Positions 49,396-61,900 of a DNA stretch of 64,000 bases are shown one piece after another (positions within the stretch are counted from its first letter, which is position 1; each line of letters starts with the position of its first letter). Under the pieces are notes generated by a model. It made no database searches. It was not told the origin of the DNA and was given only the letters and a program-made list of their open reading frames with translations. Made by a program: the position numbers and the translations under genes. Origin of the DNA: Aspidapion aeneum (Eukaryota; Arthropoda; Insecta; Coleoptera; Brentidae); contig OY755044.1 of NCBI GenBank assembly GCA_963576565.1, positions 47,821,134 to 47,885,133 of the forward strand, in the 5' to 3' direction.

Positions 49396-50399
49396 TATTT
49401 TATTATCTAATTAATCCTAGGCTGTCTACGATAAATAACTTAGACATACGTCACTATTAACATCTTAGCGAAATTAGTTCTTTCTTAGTCAGAAAGGTAG
49501 ATCGTTTCCACATTGCAATTTTTTTTTATTTGAGTTAGCATTACAAAATCGCTTGGTTTGCCTTCCATTCCACAAGTTGTCAATCCCATGATCGCGACAG
49601 TTTATTGCGGAAACAGGAAGAGGATTGTATTTATGTATAGGTATGCATTTTCTAAGCACACGATGACACAGATAGTTTCATGCTAAGTGACAGGTAATCC
49701 TCTACCAGTTTACCATCTTCACTGGGTCGTCTCTATCCATCAGTATGTAGACACTTTGAACTCACACATCCGACTGATTATTTTGTCGCAAAATATCTGT
49801 ATATATCCAAGAAATGGCGCAAAAATAATGTTGGCCAATCCGGTATCAAAAATGTACCGAGAAAATATATAGATAGACAGAAAACTCAAAGTTTAAACAT
49901 TAAACATAAATTTTTTGTATATTGGCGTTAAATGAAAATAAGAAAACAATTTCAATCCTGGTCAAGGAATTTAGATATTGCAAACTCCTAAAATGCAGGA
50001 ATATATTAAATAATAATAAACGCATTGTTGCCAAATCTGTGGAAGCAAGAATGATAGAGAAGTAAAACCAAAAAAAATATACAAAAAGGAGTGTCGCCTC
50101 TACCGGAATTATCTCAAACTAAAATTATACACCGGATTTTATTTAGTTATCATTATTGCGTCCGATTTTTTGCGGGTTTTTTTGGCGCCAATGCTTTAAA
50201 TTTTGAAGTAGAGAAAAATAAGACATAGCATATTATAGCTCTCTAAAAGAGCTAAAAATCTGTCATTGTCATTGTAAAAATCTTCTCTGTTCGCAAATAA
50301 CATGGGATTGCACTATTGCGTCCGGTATTCGGACGCAACAATGTCGGTGAAGCAATAATGATATGGATTTTCGTTAACACGGACGCAACAATGATAGAA

Positions 50400-50404
<5 letters not shown>

Positions 50405-50457
<53 letters not shown>

Positions 50458-50478
50458 ATATCTTTCTATCATTGTTGC

Positions 50479-50520
<42 letters not shown>
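50405..50520. repeat. Palindrome centre, two AT tracts around GCAACAATGATAGAAAG
   Basis: GACGCAACAATGATAGAAAG flows into an AT tract (50405-50455). CTTTCTATCATTGTTGCGT follows, then a second AT tract (50480-50518), then CTTTCTATCATTGTTGCGTC. The symmetry point is about 50462. Confidence 0.85.
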
Positions 50521-51559
50521 ATATCTTTCTATCATTGTTGCGTCCGTGTTAACGAAAATCCATATCATTATTGCTTCACCGACATTGTTGCGTCCGAATA
50601 CCGGAATAGTGCAATCCCATGTTATTTGCGAACAGAGAAGATTTTTACAATGACAATCAGACAGATTTTTAGATCTTTTAGAGAGCTATAATATGCTATG
50701 TCTTATTTTTTTCTACTTCAAAATTTAAAGCATTGGCGCCAAAAAAACCCGCAAAAAATCGGCCGCAATAATGATAACTAAATAAAATCCGGTGTATATT
50801 TTTAGTTTGAGATAATTCCGGTAGAGGCGACACTCCTTTTTGTATACTTTTTTTGGTTTTACTTCTCTATCATTCTTGCTTCCACAGATTTGGCAACATT
50901 GCGTTTATTATTATTTAATATATTCCTGCATTTTAGGAGTTTGCAATATCTAAATCCCTTGACCAGGATTAAAATAGTTTTCTTATTTTCATTTAACGCC
51001 AATATACAAAAGATTTATGTTTAATGTTTAAACTTTGAGTTTTCTGTCTATCTATATATTTTCTCGGTATATTTTTGATACCGGATTGGCCAACATTATT
51101 TTTGCGCCATTTCTTGGATATATACAGTTATTTTGCGCCAAAATAATCAGTCGGATGTGTGAGTTCAAAGTGTCTACATACTGATGGATAAAGACGACCC
51201 AGTGCAGATGGTAAACTGGTAGAGGATTACCTGTCACTTAGCATGAAACTGTCTGTGTCATCGTGTGCTTAGAAAATGCATACCTATACATAAAGACAAT
51301 CCTCTTCCGGTTTCCGCAATAAACTGTCGCGATCATGGGATTGACAACTTGTGGAATGGAAGGCAAACCAAGCGATTTTTAATAAGTCGTAATGCTAACT
51401 CAAATAAAAAAAATTGCAATGTGGAAACGATCTACCTTTCTGAATAAGAAAGAACTAATTTAAGAACTAGTTTCGCTAAAATGTTAATAATGACGTTTGT
51501 CTAAGTTATTTATCGTAGACAGCCTAGGATTAATTAGATAATAAAATAGAACTCAACTT

Positions 51560-52515
51560 AAGTTGCCATTGGAAACAAAATTAGTAAATAACTCAAAGTA
51601 TGTTATTAAATAAAATAAATAAAACCCCAAACAAAGTCTCGGAGCAATGGCCTGATATTCTCGAGGACAAAAAAGTAAAACCAAAGGACTATAGCTAAAT
51701 GGAACGTACAGGGTGTCTCATTATAGTTTTCCCACCCTTTTACACCATTAATAATTGATATAGGAATATAAAAGAAATTGTGTTCGAAGGGTGTGTGAAC
51801 CAAAGGTTGGACATTATTGCAACCGAAGTGCAGAATAGTAAGATAGACATTATGGCACTCACAGAGATAAAAAAGAAAGGAACATGTACAAGTAGTGTCG
51901 GTAACTTTTTTCACAAAATAAAGGAGAGCAGCCAAAGGGGTATCTTTATTAATCAAGAAATATCTCAAAAATAAGATTACAGACTACGAGTGCATTAATG
52001 CTGAAGATGCTTGGACATAATATAAGCATAATAATAGCCTACGCACCATCAGATGACGAAAGATTAGCTACAAAACAAATGTTCTTCGACCAACTTGATG
52101 AGACTATCACCAAAATCGGCAATACCAGGGAAATAATTATAATAATATATTTTATTAGTTGAACTGATAGACAAACCCACAAGTTAAAAATAAATAATGG
52201 TTTTCTTAAATATATGGATATTCATCTATATACCTGGATTCAGGCATCAACAAATCTAAAATCTAATTATGCTATAGGTGGACAACACGGTAAAAGCAAA
52301 AATATTATTTTCTTTCAGAAAAAATAGAGGTGAGAGTAGTAAGAGTAAAGAAAATCAAAAATACAACTTTAGAAGTCTAGAAATCGAACTCGTATGCAAA
52401 TATTGTATTAGAAGCGATTAGATGAAAAATTAATAACTACAGAACACTTATTTGAAGAAACATATACAAACATAGTAAAAAGCTTAATAGAAGCAAGCAA
52501 AGAAGCTGTTGTGTA
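51560..52515 (+). pseudogene. Decayed LINE copy 2, right palindrome arm
   Basis: Mirror of 47571-49395. LDIIATEVQNSKIDIMALTE is readable at about 51805-51865, followed by a frame-broken endonuclease region with a deletion around 52150. A truncated end of the CAGGGTGTCTCATTATA MITE lies at 51708-51790. Confidence 0.78.
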
Positions 52516-52695
52516 CATTGAGGGTCTTTCTCTGTTTGCAGGGTCGTTTTTCCGAGTTTTTCATGAAAATTTGTCAATTTTTGGGTTTTGTTTCTGGACT
52601 CAGCAGAAACATAAATTCCAATTTCTTCTTCAAGGGATGAAAAATCCAGAGTCCTCGAGTGTTTGAAAAATCAGCCTTCATGATGAAGTAATAAA

Positions 52696-53375
52696 TACTC
52701 TGCCAATATATGGGCCCCTAAGCTCACACTAGGTACTATAGTTATAGTGTACGTGTGAGCTAATATAACTAAAAACTGAAATATATTTTATTCAACTCCA
52801 GACTAAATTACCTTTTGTTTGATACCACAAAAGCCATGTTGTGACTTAAACTCAAATTTTTGAAATCTACCCCCACCCTTAAAGAAAACAAAAACTATAA
52901 TGTATTTTGTTAAACTCCGGACTCAATTACCTTTCGTTTGATATCACACACACCATATTTTCACTTAAACTCTAATTTTTGAAATATATTAAAATGTATT
53001 TTGTTTAAGTCCAGACTCAATTGCCTTTCGTTTGATATCACACACGGCATATTTTCACATAAACTCTAATTTTTGAAATCTACCCCCACCCTTTTATTTG
53101 GTTTGTGTTCGGTGGATTTTGTTTATTTTTAAAAGGGACCATCTCGACCCAAGACCCAGCCTAGGTACCAAATTTCATTAAAATCGGCCAAGCGGTTTTT
53201 AAAGTTATGCGCGTTGGTCGTTACAGACAGACAGACGGCGCAACAAAAAAGTTTCAAAATCATCTGAAACGCAAAGATATATAAAAATTTTTGAAATCGG
53301 AGCAACTTTTTTTTTCTCGAAAAAATTAGGATCACCATAGCTCACACTACTATAGTATAGTATATGTGTGAGCTA
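52696..53375 (-). mobile_element. Hairpin-microsatellite element, copy 7, inverted
   Basis: Complete copy on the minus strand. Its right end is at 52696 (ACTCTGCCAATATATGGGCC), followed by the right hairpin, AAAGGGTGGGGG units, a microsatellite slot reduced to about three units (53225-53238), the conserved blocks and the left hairpin (ending GTGTGAGCTAA at 53375). The left palindrome arm has GTTTATTACTTCATCATGAA near 47390 without it, giving the empty site. The target looks like AATAAA, but exact duplication limits are unclear because the flank is A-rich. Confidence 0.88.
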
Positions 53376-55138
53376 AAAAATAAAGAAGATAGAACTCAAC
53401 TTAGTTTTTTTTTTAAACATATCTAATTACAATGAACCTTCTGAAGTTTTTAAATAAAAAGTTGCCATTGGAAACAAAATTAGTAAATAACTCAAAGTTG
53501 TTATTAAATAAAATAAATAAAACCCCAAACAAAACCTCGGAGCAATGGCCTAAAATTCTCGAAGAGAAAAAAGTAAAACCAAAGGACTCTGAACATAGCT
53601 AAATGGAACGTACAGGGAGTGAACCAAAAGTTGGACATTATTGCAACCGAAGTGCAGAATAGTAAAATAGACATTATTGCACTCACAGATACAAAAAAGA
53701 AAGGAACATGTACAAGTAGTCCCAAAATAAAGGAGAGCAGCCAAAGGGGTATCTGTATTAATCAAGAAAAACCTCAAAAATAAGATTACAGACTACGAGT
53801 GCATTAATAAAAACATACCTCGAGTTAACACGAAGATGCTTGGACATAATACAAGCATAATAATAGCCTACACACCATCAGATGACGAAAGATTAGCTAC
53901 AAAACAAATGTTCTTCGACCAACGTGATGAGACTATCACCAAAATCGGCACTACCTGGGAAATAATTATGTTTGGTGATTTTAATAATCGAACTGATAGA
54001 CAAACCCAAAGCAAAATTGTAACACCATTTGGAGAGGAAGTAAAAAATGATGATCGCTTCAGACTGATGCAATTGTGTGAACCTACAACTTAAAAATAAA
54101 TAATGGTTTTTTAAAAATATATGGGCATTCAGGCATCAAGAAATCTTAAGTCTAATTATGCTATAGGTGGACAACACTCGGAATGAAAGTGGTATGATGT
54201 GCGATTACTTCGTGGTGATACCTTTGGATCTGACAACCATTTGGTAAAAGCAAAAATATTATTCCCTTTCAGAAAAAATAAATAGAGGTGAGAGTAGTAA
54301 GAGTAAAGAAAATCAAAAATACAACTTTAGAAGTCTAGAAATCGAACTCGTACGCAAATATTGTATCAGAAGCGATTAGATAAAAAATTAATAAATACAG
54401 AACACTTATTTGAAGAAACATATACAAACATAGTAAAAAGCTTAATAGAAACAAGCAAAGAAGCTGTTGTGTACCAAGATAAAAGAAATAGCAATAAGAT
54501 GTGGTGGACGGAGGAAATACAGGAAATGGTCAAGGAGGAAAAACGCCCATACTCGGAATGGCTCAGTACTAAAGACCAAAGAGACCTAGGAATCTACAGG
54601 GAAATCAGAAGACAGCTAATAAATTTGATATGCACCGAAAAAAATGCCACGATACAAATACACACGTAGGAGGTAGGCAAAGTATGGAAATTAATTTCTA
54701 CGGTAAAAAACCCAACCAAAGAAAAAGTAAATCTGATCATCAAATCAGAACAATGGACAGAACACTACAAGAGACTGCTGCAGGAAACGAGACCGAAATA
54801 TCTGTCAGCCTTCCCTATGAGAGACATAGAAGTACATGGAGAAGAAGTAATCATCAAAAAAGAAATGACAAAGAATAGTATTAAAAAGCTTAAATCCGGA
54901 AAAGCTAGCGGACCCGCGGGAAGAATAAGAATGATTTTCATGCACAAGAAGAAGAGCAAAGTGGGTTTCGTGCAGGCAGATCTTGTAGTAATAAATGTTT
55001 TTGTCTTACACAGGTAATTGGGAAAAGAAGTGCCAGAAACATAGAGACTCATGTTACCTTTGTGAACCTACAAAAAGCATATGATACCGTTCCTGTGGAA
55101 AAATTATGGACAGTGTAAGAGCAAACTAATATCAATCA

Positions 55139-57381
55139 TATATATATATATATATATTTATCGGTTTCACAACGTTCTACGTCTTCCGATACCCAATCTC
55201 CACTCGTTTCTGTTTGCCCATAATTCATCATCTAGGCCTCTTATTCTTATTTCACTATCTATTCCTTCTCTCCAGCTTCTCCTTGGTCTTCCTCGTTTTC
55301 TTCGGCCAGTTGGTTTCCATTGTAATATTTGTTTAGGTAGTCTTCCATCATCCATTCTTTGTACATGTCCGTACCACTCCAGTTGTTTTGTTCTTATATC
55401 ATCCACTAGAGTACGTTCACCCACTGTCATAATTTCTCTTATTCTTTGATTGGTAACTCTTTCTCTTTTTGATTTCCCTGCTGCTCTTCTCCAATAGTCC
55501 ATCTCCGTAGCGGAAAGCATTTTTTCTGTTCTATCTTTGATTGGCCACACCTCTGAGCCGTATGTAATAATACTCTTTACAATTGTGTTATATATAAGCT
55601 TTTTGTTATGTTTTGATATACTTTGGTCCCAAATTATTCCATTTAATAAAGTTATTGCACTTCTTCCTTCTACGTTTCTATCTTTTATAGCTTTGTCTAG
55701 TGTTCCGTCAGCTGTAATTTTCAGACCCAAGTATTTATACTCATCACAGGACTGAATTCGCTGCCCAGTATTTAAGATTAGATCATGTTTCGTTCCACCA
55801 ATACACATATACTCTGTCTTATTGATATTAACCTCTAGTCCCCACTTATTGTACTCTTCTATTAGTTTTCGTGTCATATATTCGAGGTCGTCATAATCCT
55901 GAGCCACCACTATCTGATCATCGGCGAAACATAAAGTATACAAGGTGGTTTCATTCAACGGAATTCCCATGTTTTGGCATTTTCTCTTCCAGACTTTAAG
56001 GACCTGTTCCAAATATATCTTGAAGAGCGTAGGCGAGATACAGCAACCTTGTTTAAGACCTTTATTTACTTGAAAGCCTTTGGTTAGTTTTGCTTTTATT
56101 TTAACTTTTGCCTTACTATTGCGGTATAACTCTTTGATGGCCTTAATTAGTTGTACGCTTATGTTTGTCTTTTCCAACGCTTTCCAAAGTAGATTTAGTG
56201 GTATACTATCATATGCCTTCTGCAAATCTACGTAAAGCAGATCGAGCTCTTGTCCGTATGCCATTTTCTTTTCAATAACTTGGGTTATACAAAAGAGATG
56301 ATCTGAAGTCGATCTACCCGCCCTGAAACCAGCTTGTTCTTCTGCCTCCATATCTTTATATTCGCTCTCCACTTTATTTCTTATTATTTTGCCATATATT
56401 CTGCTTAGCGTACTAGTTACAGATATACCTCTATAATTGTCACATATATCTTTCCTTCCTTTTTTGTGTATTGTGGATATATATGACGTTTTCCACTCAG
56501 TTGGTACTACAGCTCCATTTAAATATCTTTGGAAAAGATTCCGTAATCTACAAAACAATTCTTCAGTGCCATATTTAATCAGTTCAGCTGGGAGATTTCC
56601 GGGTCCGGCAGATTTACCGCTTTTTAAGGTTTTGCACACGTTTTTGACCTCAGATATTGTGAGGGGTACTGGAGATCCCATCGTTCTAATGATATTGTCT
56701 CTTTCGTCTTCCTTGAATTCTGCTTTATCTTCAGTTAAAAGTTTTTTAAAATGCTCATCCCATTCTTTGTCTGGTATTGGTGAAATAATATCTCTGCATG
56801 TTTCTTTTTTGATCGATCTTATAGTTTTCCAGCTTTCAGTACTTCTCCTACCTCCTAAGTAAGAATCTATTTTCTGGCACTTTTGCATCCATGATTGATT
56901 CTTCTTATCACTGATCATTCTTCTCACCTTTGATTGCGCGATTTTGTATTCTTCTCTGCTTCTATCTGTCTTTTGGGATAAGTACGTGTGATATAATTTC
57001 CTTTTTTCCTCTATTTCATTTTCAATCTCAGCATCCCACCAGTATGGTTTTGTTCTTTTAGGAGTTTCTTCCACTAATCCTAGTGCTTCTTTTGCAGCTT
57101 GATGGATGCTTAATGTGATACATTCGTATTCCTCATCTGGGGTTTCACCTGAACTTGAATTAAGTTTTTCGTTCAGTCTCTTTTTGTATAAGTTTTTTAC
57201 GCTGTCATGTTCTAGGCTTAGTAGATTATATTGACAGTGATCAATTTCCTCATTCACTGTATCATCAAGATTTTGTTGATGGAGGCTTCGGCCTTGATAA
57301 GGAAAGAGAATTTTGGTCTCCAGAAAATAGTGATCACTTCCGCATGTTGATCCACGCTTTGTTCTGACATCTTGAATTTTT

Positions 57382-57430
<49 letters not shown>
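55139..57430 (-). mobile_element. 5'-truncated LINE with AT tails, right arm only
   Basis: Insertion bounded on both sides by AT dinucleotides, splitting the older LINE at ATCAATCAT | ACATAAAAGC. The left palindrome arm shows the unsplit site GCTTTTATGTATGTATGATG near 44584. The insertion is therefore younger than the palindrome. The 5' end lies within the endonuclease domain. Confidence 0.9.
55167..57390 (-). CDS. LINE reverse transcriptase, long open frame, 5'-truncated
   Basis: An uninterrupted frame of about 735 element-derived codons; the open frame extends upstream to 57581 only through AT repeats and older LINE sequence, so no genuine start exists. Residue numbers count from that artificial Met. 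The end of an APE-type endonuclease has GSDH at 83-86. A linker follows with KPYWWDAEIENE near 180. The reverse transcriptase has FRAGRSTSDH near 421, YVDLQKAYD near 452, LKQGCCISPTLF near 511 and the active-site FADDQ at 554-558. The C-terminal tail has WYGHVQRMDDGRLPKQ near 738 and an Arg-rich end. A functional family member copies its own RNA into nicked DNA; this copy lacks most of the endonuclease. The clade is probably among those annotated as craniofacial development protein 2-like (RTE-like), which I cannot settle by eye. Confidence 0.93.
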
Positions 57431-57432
<2 letters not shown>

Positions 57433-57730
57433 AAAGCAATAAAAGAACTATATAAAGGGTCAAAATCTAAAAAAAATTGGAAATCAACTTCAAAAGAATT
57501 CCTGGTAACGAAAGGTTCAAGTAGTAGTACTAGTAGCTCTAAAAAACTGGAAACGTAAAGTACACGGTATGGGAATACCACTTAACGACCAATTTACCAT
57601 ATACACACTACAGTTTGCTGACGACCAAGTAATTGTGGCTAATGATAAAGAAGACATGGAGTATATGATAAGAAAGTTAACGGAAAAATAACAAAAGTGT
57701 GGGTTAACCGTGAACGTAGACAAGACTCAG

Positions 57731-57919
57731 TACAGTCGAACCTCTATAACTCGAACCTGAAGGGACAACCAAAACAGTTCGAGTTATGGAAAGTTGGAGT
57801 TATAGAAACTCGAGTTACATAGGTTAAAATACATGTAAAAAGTGCAGGGACCGCTTAAAAGATTCGAGTTATAGAGGGGTTCGAGTTATAGAGGTTCGAG
57901 TTAGAGAGGTTCGACTGTA
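57731..57919. mobile_element. 185-bp TA-flanked MITE (CAGTCGAACCTCTATAACTC)
   Basis: CAGTCGAACCTCTATAACTC at 57733 and its near-complement GAGTTAGAGAGGTTCGACTG ending at 57917, flanked by TA at 57731-57732 and 57918-57919. The left palindrome arm has one TA at the same place (44284-44285, ATAAATACTGAGTC) and no insert. The terminal sequence and TA target fit the pogo/Tc1-mariner group. The interior repeats GAGTTATAGA-type words and codes for nothing. Confidence 0.93.
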
Positions 57920-58966
57920 TTTATGTATTAGAAACGAATCAAGTGAGTTAAAACCAGACTAGAGCAGAAAGATAAAAAATATTGTAAAATTTTACATTGA
58001 TCGAAGGAGGTGGAGAATAGGCGTCGGACAACGTAGAAAAACGTTCTAAACCGACATAGTAGTAGTAAAATATTACATACATGAAACAATGGTGAAAAGC
58101 ATGCTGCTGTATGGAATAGAGACTTGACGCGTAACAGAAATATGCAAAACAAAAATGGAAAGTGCCGAAATGGATGCAATAAGAAGATAAATGAAAATAT
58201 CTAGAACAGATCATATAAGAAATGAGACTATAAAAGAATGGGAATCGAGGGAAGATGACATCACTAAAAGACAACTGATATGGTACGGCAATGTACAAGG
58301 GATGAGTGAGGAATGACTACCAAAGCAGGTTCTAGAATGGCAACCAATAGGACGCAGAAAAGGAGGGCGTCCTAAACTGGAATGGCAACAGTCAATCCAA
58401 AGATCAATGAGTCAAAAGAACCTGACATATTGTCAGGATTGAAGGAGGTGTAGAATAGGCGTCGGACAACGTAGAAAAACGTTCTAGTATGTTATTAAAT
58501 GTCAGTTTTGGCTAATAGTGTTTGTCAAGATGTATAAACTTAATATTCGTCAAATTATTTTACAACTTTTATATCAAAATTTTAACGAATTTCATGGAAA
58601 CCTTTTTTCCCATCCATATAAATAGTGCCTTTAAGCCAAATTAAAAAAAAAACAAAATAAATTCAATAAATATACACACTGTATATAGGAAACATACACA
58701 CATGGGACAGTACCTAAATTTTAAGTAACCAGTCTGTTGCTACAAAACAAGGAGTTATAAGAAGTTTGTATTTAAGAGTCGTGAATATTTGTAGTAGTAA
58801 TGAAGAATTAACCACAGAAATCTACAACATTTAAAAGGACTTAAAACAGAATGGTTATTCCGAGAAATTAATAAACTCAACGATCTCTAAATTGAAGAAC
58901 AAACCAAATGTGGGAAATTCTCAAAATAATAATCCCTTGGGTGTTATTAACATTCCATATTATTAT

Positions 58967-61900
58967 TAGTCCAGTCAACGAATGGGTTGTAGAGTGCATG
59001 GAGGCGGGGAGAATTTTTCTCTCTGGGAATATGTTGAGGGTAGTCAGGACGTTAACATACTAATAGTCCCCACTCCTAGCCCTCCCGCTTCAGTGGCGTA
59101 GGGGGGTGAAAAGGTGCACTTTTTTAGATTTTTGCCTATGACTCAATTACGGTGTGTTGTGCAAAAAAAAATGTTTTACTAGAAATTAAAGAGGACTAAA
59201 TTTCCCATAAAACGGTTATGCTAACCTTACATTAAGTCATCACAGATTCTGAGACAAAGACGACGAAAATCGGTAATTTTTGAAAAAAAACTTTTTGCCC
59301 CATCTTTTTTCTCAAATTTGTTAATCTAACACTTTTGTTTTAAATCTAAAAGATATTCGGTAAAAATAACAATATAAAGCATTATTTATTTACTAATTTG
59401 TGCTCATAAATTAAAAGTTACAGGCGTTTTAGTTTAAAGTTCATGTTTGTGATTTTCCACAAAAAAAAGTGTAGTTGCTTTTAGCATCATCTTTCTTTAT
59501 CATCATCATAAGCCCATAAGATTTTTGATGGTACCCTGATGGAGGTACTTTAAAAATAAGAAGTAGATATTATTATTAAGGGTTGACATTATTGAACCAC
59601 CTTAAAAATTGGATAGGTCAATTATTATATCAAGGCATTTATACTTGGACTATTGATTCAGGACAAGGTTTTGCAAAAAAAACTTGTGTTGATTTAAGAA
59701 ATTAGACTTCTAAAATTAAGTTCGTATATATTGGATTGTACATGAGTACAAATTTACATTTATATTGAATATGGAGCATCCAAAACCTTTACATCTTCAG
59801 GCACAGAAAGTGATGGTGATGATGATTATGTTTTTTAATTTATATTTACAAGTAAAGTTTATCAAATTTGTAAATTTAAGACCATTATTTTGTTTGTCTT
59901 GCTTTCTTGGGTTGCGAAAGGCCAGCTTCTGGCTCCACTTCCGGAATTTCCTCTCAGTCAATAGTTTCATATTCGTTGTTATTTTTAAGCAATGTCGGAA
60001 GGCATTCCATGTCTTCGTCGTCTTCATTGTGATTAGTTGAAACGGACACACCATTAAAACAATTTCCCTGACAATTGTGGCATAAATGGGAACAATTTAA
60101 CGACTTTTTTCTGCAGCTACATTTGATGCTACTGCAGTCAGTTGTGCATCTACAATAAATCATGTCCAAAATTTCTTTTGGTGTCACAGGATCTTGGGCG
60201 AAGACTGGAACTAGACAGTTTACTTTAAATTCCCAACCCCATAGTTCTGGAGCTAGCTAATTTCCTAACCAAAGCTGTACTTGATAATGTGTTCTATACG
60301 AATGTTGTTTTGTTGCTCCTTCACTTGGGGGAAGTGATGATAGATCAGATTTAATACTTGCTACCGATTTTAAAAATAACCGAAATTGAATTTTCATTTG
60401 TTGGAGAGTTATACCATTTTAACATGCATAAATGTCCAGCATTTTCTACTTCAGCATGCGAGAAGCTGGGATTGTAAAATACTTTTGCTGATTTTTGGAT
60501 TTTAGGGTGCTTTTAATAAAGCTTTATAAATCCAAGCTTACCCCTTCGAAATGCTGCCGATGTTGTATTGCAACCAGTAAAAGCATGCAGGAACAGTATT
60601 CCTTTTAGTCCCAGCTGCTGCATCTTCCCTAATTACAGCTACATTGCATGCATTTTTTAAAGAGTTTTGAATTGCAGTGCTCACAATCAGCACATCAGCA
60701 TCATCTGATGCTTGCAGCATTGTGATTCCACATTCCTGAAATTTGGAGCTAAGTAATTTTATAAGACGATCTTTGTTGTTGGTATTTGAAAGGAATTCCT
60801 GACTTTTATTTGATTATGGAAAGTAAAATACATATCTACTGATTTTTTCATACAATAGCGTCTTTTTTAGTTGATAGTTAAATTGAAGCGTCTTTTTTCT
60901 TCTGCAGCCTTGGTACTCATTTCTGTTATCTTATATCCATAAAAAACCACAGTACAAAACTTGCCTGCATAGTGGGTCTTGATGAATTTGACGTATCCAT
61001 TACAAATTTCAGTAACTGAGGATCCTCTTTGCCACACAACTTTATGCAATAAAAACCCCACATCATAGTTTGTCAGATCTCATTTGTTGGTTTAAAAAGA
61101 TTAAACAAAACAGATTTTTTTGTTTTTCTCATACCACTCTCATTGAATAAGGCTATAGGAAATGGAGCCAGTTCATATCGCAAATACTCTTTTAAGTAAT
61201 CATCACTTTTTTTGCTTATAGATATTCTTTGAAAGAGTAACAAAATTTTATAAGGTTTTTTTAGACACTAATTCCTGGAGCAAAACAAGTTTATTTTCTC
61301 TAATTACGGTTAATGTTCAATCTTTCTACGATTTATATTGACAGAGTTAATGGGGTGGTGCTTTATAAAAACTCACCCAGTACATTACCCTAACTTTTAT
61401 CTTTTCTCGCCCCTAGTGTATTACTTATAAATAATGCAAAAAGTAAATAGGAAAGTTTTTGTAATATTTGTGAAAGTTGAGAAATGTCATTAAAAATTTC
61501 AATTTGTTCTATCTTTTGACAAGTTTAAGGTAGATTGGTAATAAGTACACATTTTTAAAGAAAATTGATCGGTCTTTAACTTTTATATTAACAAATTTCA
61601 TCTAAAGTCAAAAACAAAACTGTTAGATGAACAAGTTTGATAAAAAATATGGGCCAATAATATGTTTTTCAAAAATTACCGATTTTCGGTAGCCACTATC
61701 TCAGCATGTGTTTCATTAAGGTTAAAGCTAGCATAACGGTTTTGTAGGGAATTTAGTCCTCTTTAATTTTTAATAGGACATTTTTTTTGTACAACTTACC
61801 GTAATCGAGTTAAAGGCAAAAAACCGAAAAAGTGCACCTTTTAACCCCCCTCCGTTACTGAAGCGGGGGTGCTAGGGGTGGGGACTTTTAGTATGTTTAA

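Larger units (their letters stand above)
42425..50430. repeat. Left arm of about 20-kb imperfect palindrome
   Basis: The whole interval is matched by the reverse complement of 50495-62803, apart from insertions and deletions. Anchors from outside in: TTTCCATCATATACATAATA (42436) with its complement near 62770; CTTACGCCTCGCCACTGCC (43150) with 62051; ACGTTGTCCGACGCCTATTC (43743) with 58455; TGGTCGTCAGCAAACTGTAG (44388) with 57610; AGTTTACCATCTTCACTGGG (49707) with its complement near 51210. The arms differ by many substitutions, which argues against a simple assembly duplication. Confidence 0.85.
53400..58490 (+). pseudogene. Decayed LINE copy 1, right palindrome arm, split by insertions
   Basis: Endonuclease part at 53836-54093 (IIIAYTPSDDERLATKQMFF, then IIMFGDFNNRTDRQ and RFRLMQLCEP), linker at 54361-54669 (KRLDKKLINTEHLFEETYTN, WWTEEIQEMVKEEKRPYSEW). 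The reverse transcriptase start contains a recognisable but frameshifted GFRAGRSCS-type motif near 54965 and is cut at 55139 by another LINE. It resumes at about 57430 with GIPLNDQFTIYTLQFADDQV (57570-57630) and ends in the WYG ... GRRKGGRPK tail near 58280-58380. Overall it is a full-length but dead element. Confidence 0.85.

Noticed and set aside
55081..55449. + strand frames of 60-141 codons across 55081-56862
   Set aside because: Antisense of the long LINE reverse transcriptase on the minus strand.
59765..60040. 91-codon + strand frame near 59765
   Set aside because: Antisense to the Cys-cluster end of the decayed transposon gene.
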